This document shows, one piece after another, positions 25,181 through 30,181 of a stretch of DNA of 30,181 nt (position 1 is its first letter; each line of letters starts with the position of its first letter). The DNA is taken from positions 1 to 30,181 of the forward strand of contig CAZODA010000040.1 in assembly GCA_964578485.1 (NCBI GenBank), written 5' to 3'. The translations under genes were made by a program, and so were the position numbers. This stretch comes from CAZODA01 sp964578485. Its GTDB lineage: Bacteria > Bacteroidota > Bacteroidia > Bacteroidales > Marinilabiliaceae. The notes under the pieces were generated by a model. The model saw nothing but the letters and a program-made list of their open reading frames with translations. It had not been told where the DNA came from and searched no databases.

Positions 25181-26809
25181 ATGAAAAAGTATTTATTAAG
25201 AGTCTTATTATCCTTGTCGGCACTTATTTTAGTTTCATGTCAACAAAAGGATGAAACTATGATGAGTGGACAATACGAAGCAAATTGGGAATCTCTTTCC
25301 CAATATGGTGAAGCTCCTGAATGGTTTAGAGATTTAAAATTTGGGATTTGGTCGCATTGGGGTCCACAATGTCAGCCCGAACAGGGCGACTGGTACGCCA
25401 GGGAAATGTATATGGAAGGAAGTAGGGTATATCGAAGTCACATAGAAAATTATGGTCATCCTTCAGAATTTGGCTTTAAAGATGTAATCAATCTTTGGAA
25501 AGCTGAAAACTGGAATCCTGAAGAATTAATGAAGCTCTACTATGATGCAGGTGCGCGATATTTCTTTTGTCTTGGCAACCATCACGACAACTTTGACAAT
25601 TGGGATAGCAAACATCATAAATGGAACTCTATGAATTTGGGCCCTCGAAAAGATATTGTTGGCATCTGGGAAAAAGCTGCACGCAAGTATGGAATGTATT
25701 TTGGGGTAAGCATACATTCGGCACATGCATGGACATGGTATGAAACTTCACAACGTTCCGATAAAACCGGAGACTATGAAGGAATTCCTTATGACGGCAC
25801 AATAAAAAAAGAAGATGGAAAAGGACTTTGGTGGGATGGGTATGATCCTCAAGAGCTTTATGTTCAAAATCACCCTTTGAGTTTAAATAGTGACAACAAT
25901 CATTCAATACATTCACAATGGGGCTGGGAGAATGGTGCTAACATTCCAACTGAGGAGTATTTTATGAATTTTTTCAATCGCAATATTGACATGATAAATC
26001 GTTATAATCCTGATCTTCTATATTATGATGATACAGCTATGCCTTTATGGCCTGTAAGTGATGTTGGCCTACGTGTTGTAGCACATTTCTATAATAAGAG
26101 TTTACAGGAAAATAATGGAGAAAATGAAGCTGTAGTTTTTGCAAAAATCTTATCTGATTCCCAAAAGAATGCTCTTGTATGGGATGTTGAAAAAGGCATA
26201 CCCGATCAGATGCAAGAAAAACCTTGGCAAACATGTACTTGCTTGGGGTCTTGGCATTATGATCGTTCGATTTACGAAAACAATCATTATAAGCAGGCAC
26301 AAACAGTTATACATATGTTGATAGACATAATCAGTAAAAACGGTAATTTATTGTTAAGTGTGCCACAACGTGGAGATGGTTCCATTGATGAAAAGGAATT
26401 AAAAATAATGAAAGAAATCGCTGATTGGATGGCAATTAATAATGAGGGTGTGTATGAAACTCGTCCGTGGAAAATTTTTGGAGAAGGGCCTATTGCAGAG
26501 GCATCTAACCCATTACAAGGTCAAGGGTTTAACGAAGGTAGGCATGAACCATATACAAGCAAAGATATTCGCTTTGTCGTTAAAGGTGAAATTTTATATG
26601 CCCACGTTTTAGCATATCCTGAAAACAATGAAGTTCATATTAAATCCTTAGCAAAAGATAATTCTTTATTAAATAAAGAGATTCAATCTGTTTCATTGGT
26701 TGGGAGTGAGAAAGAAGTAGAATTCATAAGAAATTCAGATGGCTTACTTATTACATTACCACAAAATGAAACTCCAAATCCAATATCTTTTTTACTTAAA
26801 ATATTATAG
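25181..26809 (+). CDS. GH29 alpha-L-fucosidase-family lipoprotein
   Basis: A 542-residue lipoprotein (MKKYLL..., ALILVSC, Cys20). The GH29 barrel shows FRDLKFGIWSHWGP (49-62), WYAREMY (71-77), GNHHDNFDNWDS (132-143) and PDLLYYDD, placing nucleophile Asp283 where most relatives read W(F/N)DG. A NLLLSVPQRGDG segment and a C-terminal beta-domain follow. GH29 enzymes remove alpha-L-fucose, and a few related members accept L-galactose, which differs only at C6; either could occur on decorated xylan. It is the only plus-strand gene in the right half, divergent from the main operon and ending in a hairpin shared with the convergent GH43 gene. Family is firm, substrate uncertain, and the acid/base cannot be assigned by eye because that Glu is poorly conserved. 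Confidence 0.88.
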   Translation: MKKYLLRVLLSLSALILVSCQQKDETMMSGQYEANWESLSQYGEAPEWFRDLKFGIWSHWGPQCQPEQGDWYAREMYMEGSRVYRSHIENYGHPSEFGFKDVINLWKAENWNPEELMKLYYDAGARYFFCLGNHHDNFDNWDSKHHKWNSMNLGPRKDIVGIWEKAARKYGMYFGVSIHSAHAWTWYETSQRSDKTGDYEGIPYDGTIKKEDGKGLWWDGYDPQELYVQNHPLSLNSDNNHSIHSQWGWENGANIPTEEYFMNFFNRNIDMINRYNPDLLYYDDTAMPLWPVSDVGLRVVAHFYNKSLQENNGENEAVVFAKILSDSQKNALVWDVEKGIPDQMQEKPWQTCTCLGSWHYDRSIYENNHYKQAQTVIHMLIDIISKNGNLLLSVPQRGDGSIDEKELKIMKEIADWMAINNEGVYETRPWKIFGEGPIAEASNPLQGQGFNEGRHEPYTSKDIRFVVKGEILYAHVLAYPENNEVHIKSLAKDNSLLNKEIQSVSLVGSEKEVEFIRNSDGLLITLPQNETPNPISFLLKIL

Positions 26810-26835
26810 ATAAGCAATTTCACTCCATTTAAAAC

Positions 26836-26875
26836 AAAAAGCACAAGCAATATTATTCTTTTGCTTGTGCTTTTT
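26836..26875. terminator. Bidirectional intrinsic terminator between GH29 and GH43
   Basis: A perfect 15-bp stem: 26836-26850 (AAAAAGCACAAGCAA) is the exact reverse complement of 26861-26875, around a 10-nt loop. A- and T-tracts on the outer sides give a U-run for transcripts of either strand. It sits 26 nt past the GH29 stop and 37 nt past the end of the convergent GH43 gene. Confidence 0.88.
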
Positions 26876-26912
26876 TAGATTTTAAGAACTCAATCTTTAT
26901 TAAAGAGCAAGT

Positions 26913-29006
26913 TTATTTAGTAACAAAAACAAGTTTATATGTTTTAACTACTCCTTTAAAATCGAATTTGATTTCAGCATTATCGCTGATAGATTCAGCC
27001 TGCTTAACAGTTATTTTTACATTCTTATTATCAGAGGAAGCAGTTATTTTAGGTGTTTTAGAGACATTCTCATCTAAAGTATATTCAACTTCATACTTAT
27101 CATAGCCTGTAATTCCATTCTCATTGGTTGATCTTATAGGCGTTGCAGGAAGTTCTACTTCTTGGCCATTAGCCATAATAGAAATTGCAGGCGCAACAGG
27201 GCGAACAATTTCATAATTTACAGAGCTAAACCCTAAACCAATTAAATCACATAAGTTACCTTCTCCACCTTCAGCAACAAGAAAGATTGCATGCTTTTTA
27301 TCAAGATTTTCAACGAAAGCAGATACATCAAGAACAAATTGCGTTATTGTTTGAGATGAATTTGCAGGCACAGAAATTTCTCCAATTTTTTGACCATTCC
27401 ATGCATCATTGGCCCAGGGTCCATTTAACATTACATTAATCTTAAAAGATTTATTAGTATTAGGTCTTAAAAACAGATTGAAAGCAGTTTTGTCTCCTGC
27501 TTTAGTACCTTCAAATGCTTGTAAGCCCTTTGTGTTTTTATCAAGTCCTCCAAAGCCAAAATATTTATACCCGACTATATCTCCATTTTTCACACCTGCC
27601 ACCGGCATATTATTATCCCATATATCCCATGAATCGGTTTGCAGGCCAATATCAGAAAGGTAGCAAGCATATCCTGCAGAATAATAATTATAAGGATTCA
27701 AACCGTATATATGAAAGCCTTCGGAAGTAACCTCAGCACCGGTGTATTCATTTCCCTTGCTATCCTTGGCAGTCCATAGTCCATCATCGGCATAAGGATC
27801 GTATGCTTTAATAGTTACTTTGCCCCCATCAGCAACAAGAGCTTCATCCCAGGTTATAGAAACAGGTGCTACCATAGGCTGACGAGCATACCCATAGCCT
27901 CTGGGTGCCCTATGAAAAAACACATACCATTGATCATTGATAAGCTCAATGCTACCATGAGTATTATGGCCTGCATAACTTGTTTCAAGTGAGCTCCCAT
28001 CTTCATTAATAACAGGAGCACGAGAATCTACAAGTACACCACCACCTTTCCATGGACCCAATGGCGAATCACCATATGCATATCTCAATGCGGAATTAGT
28101 ACTGCTAAGACCATAATCAGGGCCTGAGTATCCACTATAAACCCAAACATATTTATTGCCGATTTTTCTTATTGATGCAGCTTCAAAAAAGTTAAAAGTA
28201 CCAAGATCTTCATCAGCATAAACATTTGGATATTCTGTTCCTTTAGGATCTCTTATCACACCATAACGGGCACTTGCGGGTATAAAATAATCTATAACTT
28301 CGGTTCCCGGCCTTACTGAATACATAGTATTTTGATCCAATTCTGCTGCAAGAGATCTTTGGAAGCCCCAATATCCATAAGCTCTAAATCCAATTTCATA
28401 ATCAGGGTCATCCTCATCAGTAACATATTCGATATAAACAGAAGGATCAAATCCCATAATACTTCCGGGAACAGTAGAGCTGCCATCCTCAGTCATATTG
28501 ATAGGTGTAAAAGGTCCGTCAGGTCTATCACCTTTAGCAACCATAGCTTCTCTTCTCCATCCACGGCTATGTGGATATAGGTAGTACTCTTTTTTGCCGT
28601 CTTTTCTTTTAAGTTCAACTAAATCGGGTGCATACATTACATCCCATTGTTCTTGGGTCTCATAGGTAAAAACCGGACCTTCATCCCTCCATGCGGAAAG
28701 GTTTTCAACAGGAGCAGACCATATTCTGATATCCGGTCCGCAGTAACTTCTAAAGCGCACATCATGAGAACCTATAATATAAATACGGAATTTCCCGGGA
28801 TTATCGGGATCTTCAAAAACTCTCGGTTCCCCATCCGGCAAATGTTCCCATAAGGGTAAGTAAGGATTACCGGCACCTTGAAAAACAAATTTACCGGAAC
28901 TCTCATCCAATTTTGAATCGCTGTCGTAACAACTAAAAAACATAAATATTGTTACTAACATCAAAGGAATAAGAGCTTTTCTAAAAAACAAATTGGACTT
29001 TTTCAT
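26913..29006 (-). CDS. GH43-family lipoprotein with C-terminal binding and Ig-like domains
   Basis: A 697-residue lipoprotein from the ATG at 29006 (MKKSN..., IFMFFSC, Cys26); the ATG at 29015 only adds three residues. The propeller (about 45-400) begins GNPYLPLWEHLPDGEPRVF and contains SIMGFDPSVY (Asp187) and NFFEAASIR (Glu275), the expected second Asp and acid of GH43. At the usual base-Asp position the sequence reads GEP with Glu60, a wording I associate with a less-characterised GH43 group. Residues about 405-600 resemble a CBM6-like or jelly-roll binding domain, and the last ~90 an Ig-like domain of the type common in Bacteroidetes surface lipoproteins. It follows GH115 by 57 nt, likely one transcript. 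Probably an arabinofuranosidase or xylosidase, but substrate is open. Confidence 0.8.
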   Translation of the reverse strand: MKKSNLFFRKALIPLMLVTIFMFFSCYDSDSKLDESSGKFVFQGAGNPYLPLWEHLPDGEPRVFEDPDNPGKFRIYIIGSHDVRFRSYCGPDIRIWSAPVENLSAWRDEGPVFTYETQEQWDVMYAPDLVELKRKDGKKEYYLYPHSRGWRREAMVAKGDRPDGPFTPINMTEDGSSTVPGSIMGFDPSVYIEYVTDEDDPDYEIGFRAYGYWGFQRSLAAELDQNTMYSVRPGTEVIDYFIPASARYGVIRDPKGTEYPNVYADEDLGTFNFFEAASIRKIGNKYVWVYSGYSGPDYGLSSTNSALRYAYGDSPLGPWKGGGVLVDSRAPVINEDGSSLETSYAGHNTHGSIELINDQWYVFFHRAPRGYGYARQPMVAPVSITWDEALVADGGKVTIKAYDPYADDGLWTAKDSKGNEYTGAEVTSEGFHIYGLNPYNYYSAGYACYLSDIGLQTDSWDIWDNNMPVAGVKNGDIVGYKYFGFGGLDKNTKGLQAFEGTKAGDKTAFNLFLRPNTNKSFKINVMLNGPWANDAWNGQKIGEISVPANSSQTITQFVLDVSAFVENLDKKHAIFLVAEGGEGNLCDLIGLGFSSVNYEIVRPVAPAISIMANGQEVELPATPIRSTNENGITGYDKYEVEYTLDENVSKTPKITASSDNKNVKITVKQAESISDNAEIKFDFKGVVKTYKLVFVTK

Positions 29007-29063
29007 AAAATACATTTTGAATTTTCATATATTAAAACACTAAACAAATAAATTTTCTTGACC

Positions 29064-30181
29064 TTAAAGGTTTGTATTATATAGTTGAGGAGGAGCCCCA
29101 AAATAACTGGATCTTTCATTGTCCGGATAAATTACAATTTTCTCCAAGACAATTTCAGGATCTATCATATAAACTTTAAAAACATAAAAGCCTTTTTCTT
29201 TCACTTCCAGCTCAACCTCAAGCCATCTTATATTATCAAAAACTTCATTTCTTCGAGATTTACCAAAGCCTGTTAAAGCAAGACGACTTCTTTCGGGTAG
29301 GGGCTTCAAGACTTTGGACCTTTTGATATTCTGTTCTGTATATTCATTAAAAGTATCAACAAAGCCTTGCCTTGCATCAATAATAACAGCTTTGTCGTTA
29401 TTAAAACCAGCAGCCAATCTTAATCCTCTTAAGGGATTAACATCCTGAGTGGGAAGAACGCCTAAAGCAATAGAAACTTTTCCATCTTGCGGTAGGTAAA
29501 CCTTATACTCTAATACTGCAGCATCTTCAACAGATGAATATGGAGCTGTAACAGAAGAAGCTGCCATATTTCCTTTGCCACGACCTAAATCAGGTATAAA
29601 TTCCCAACTTGCATATTTCCCCGGTTTGTTAGCAAAATATTCATGAGCAGGTATAGAAAATTCAGCTTTTGTAAGAGAACCAAAAAAAGGATAAGGTGCT
29701 AAAGGGACTTCTTCATTATAAATAGGTACTTTGATCTTTACAACATTTTCGCCTTGAGTTACAGTTATAATACCATCAGTTTTCCCTTTTAGAGCAATAT
29801 TCCAATCTACTTGAACAAAAATGCGTATTTCCTTATCAAACTTTCCTTTACTTTCTGTTAATTTTATCCATGGTTCGTTTGCTTCAGCAGAAAATTCTAC
29901 TTCACCTCTACCTCTATTAAATAAATCAAAATGAAAAACAGGATCAGATAAAGGATCAAAAATCGGTAAGGCAAGATTATTAGTCATAAGCGGCCAAGCT
30001 TTCTCATCTCCTTCAACTGCAACTCCGAGAGCAGGATAATCCAATGGCTTGACATACACCAATTCGGGAAGAACATTCTCTTCAGGCATACTCCATTTTG
30101 TATAGCCAATATGCTTATCTAACATCATATTTTCCCATTTGCCATTTGCTATTTCAAAATTATACTTATCACTAAGCTCTT
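29064..30181 (-). CDS. GH115 xylan alpha-glucuronidase, C-terminal part only
   Basis: About 372 C-terminal residues; the frame stays open to the right window edge, reading ...EIANGKWENMMLDKHIGYTKW, so the ATG at 30128 is internal. GKW-N-MM followed by HIGYT-W is the GH115 signature at the end of the catalytic barrel. The rest forms the accessory beta-rich and C-terminal domains, ending PEIVLEKIVIYPD and YFGAPPQ. GH115 enzymes release 1,2-linked (methyl)glucuronic acid from internal or terminal xylose of xylan, complementing the arabinose- and galactose-removing enzymes here. Catalytic residues and export signal lie beyond the window. It is followed after 57 nt by the GH43 lipoprotein gene. 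The family call is strong and anchors the locus to glucuronoxylan or glucuronoarabinoxylan. Confidence 0.9.
   Translation of the reverse strand, partial: ELSDKYNFEIANGKWENMMLDKHIGYTKWSMPEENVLPELVYVKPLDYPALGVAVEGDEKAWPLMTNNLALPIFDPLSDPVFHFDLFNRGRGEVEFSAEANEPWIKLTESKGKFDKEIRIFVQVDWNIALKGKTDGIITVTQGENVVKIKVPIYNEEVPLAPYPFFGSLTKAEFSIPAHEYFANKPGKYASWEFIPDLGRGKGNMAASSVTAPYSSVEDAAVLEYKVYLPQDGKVSIALGVLPTQDVNPLRGLRLAAGFNNDKAVIIDARQGFVDTFNEYTEQNIKRSKVLKPLPERSRLALTGFGKSRRNEVFDNIRWLEVELEVKEKGFYVFKVYMIDPEIVLEKIVIYPDNERSSYFGAPPQLYNTNL

Noticed and set aside
1..30181. CRISPR arrays, tRNA/rRNA genes, IS elements, phage or defence genes
   Set aside because: I read for regularly spaced direct repeats, transposase motifs and RNA gene landmarks and saw none; nearly all DNA is explained by carbohydrate-active enzyme genes.

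Overview
The window looks like about 30 kb of a polysaccharide-utilisation locus (PUL) from a Bacteroidota bacterium. The DNA is AT-rich. Almost every product has a signal peptide or a lipoprotein signal. Carbohydrate-active enzymes are packed in one long co-directional block. The two largest secreted enzymes end in what look like type IX secretion (T9SS) sorting domains. T9SS cargo argues for an environmental or T9SS-bearing Bacteroidales (Marinilabiliales/Prolixibacteraceae-like or Dysgonomonadaceae-like) rather than a typical gut Bacteroides. That placement is inference. I see no rRNA, tRNA, CRISPR, transposase, phage gene, regulator or SusC/SusD pair.

Layout, left to right. (1) The 3' part of a GH127-type beta-L-arabinofuranosidase gene on the + strand. 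It converges on the main operon across a perfect 17-bp hairpin terminator. (2) A minus-strand block of ten genes, 24470 down to 1827, in transcription order: a GH5-GH43 fusion with a T9SS tail; a GH98 multidomain endo-enzyme with a T9SS tail; GH95; GH43-CBM6; GH31 with PA14; GH97; GH3 with PA14; GH8; a CE6/SGNH-type esterase; and an alpha/beta-hydrolase lipoprotein. Gaps are 5 to 96 nt except one of 212 nt before GH8, which holds a long inverted repeat. (3) A divergent, gene-poor, very AT-rich intergenic region (24471-25180). (4) A plus-strand GH29 lipoprotein gene, ending in a second strong convergent hairpin terminator. (5) A minus-strand pair: the C-terminal part of a GH115 alpha-glucuronidase, running off the right edge, followed by a GH43 lipoprotein.

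How the genes fit together. The combination GH98 + GH95 + GH97 + GH31 + GH43 + GH3 + GH115, with esterases, is what I recall of the Bacteroides ovatus large xylan PUL for highly decorated cereal (corn-bran type) glucuronoarabinoxylan. In the model inferred here, the two T9SS proteins (GH98 and GH5-GH43) cut the backbone outside the cell. Lipoprotein and periplasmic exo-enzymes then strip side chains: GH115 glucuronic acid; GH43 and GH127 arabinofuranose; GH95 and possibly GH29 L-galactose or L-fucose; GH97 alpha-galactose; GH31 alpha-xylose; esterases acetyl or other acyl groups. GH8 (reducing-end exo-oligoxylanase) and GH3 (beta-xylosidase type) finish the oligosaccharides. There is no GH10 or GH11 xylanase here.

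Most notable details: a GH43 domain in the GH5 fusion whose expected pKa-modulating Asp is Asn; a GH95 with Thr where fucosidases carry His next to the catalytic Asn pair, as recalled for alpha-L-galactosidase; a GH98 with two tandem (LamG-like + Ig-like) units before its sorting domain; and a GH43 lipoprotein with Glu where the general base Asp is usual.
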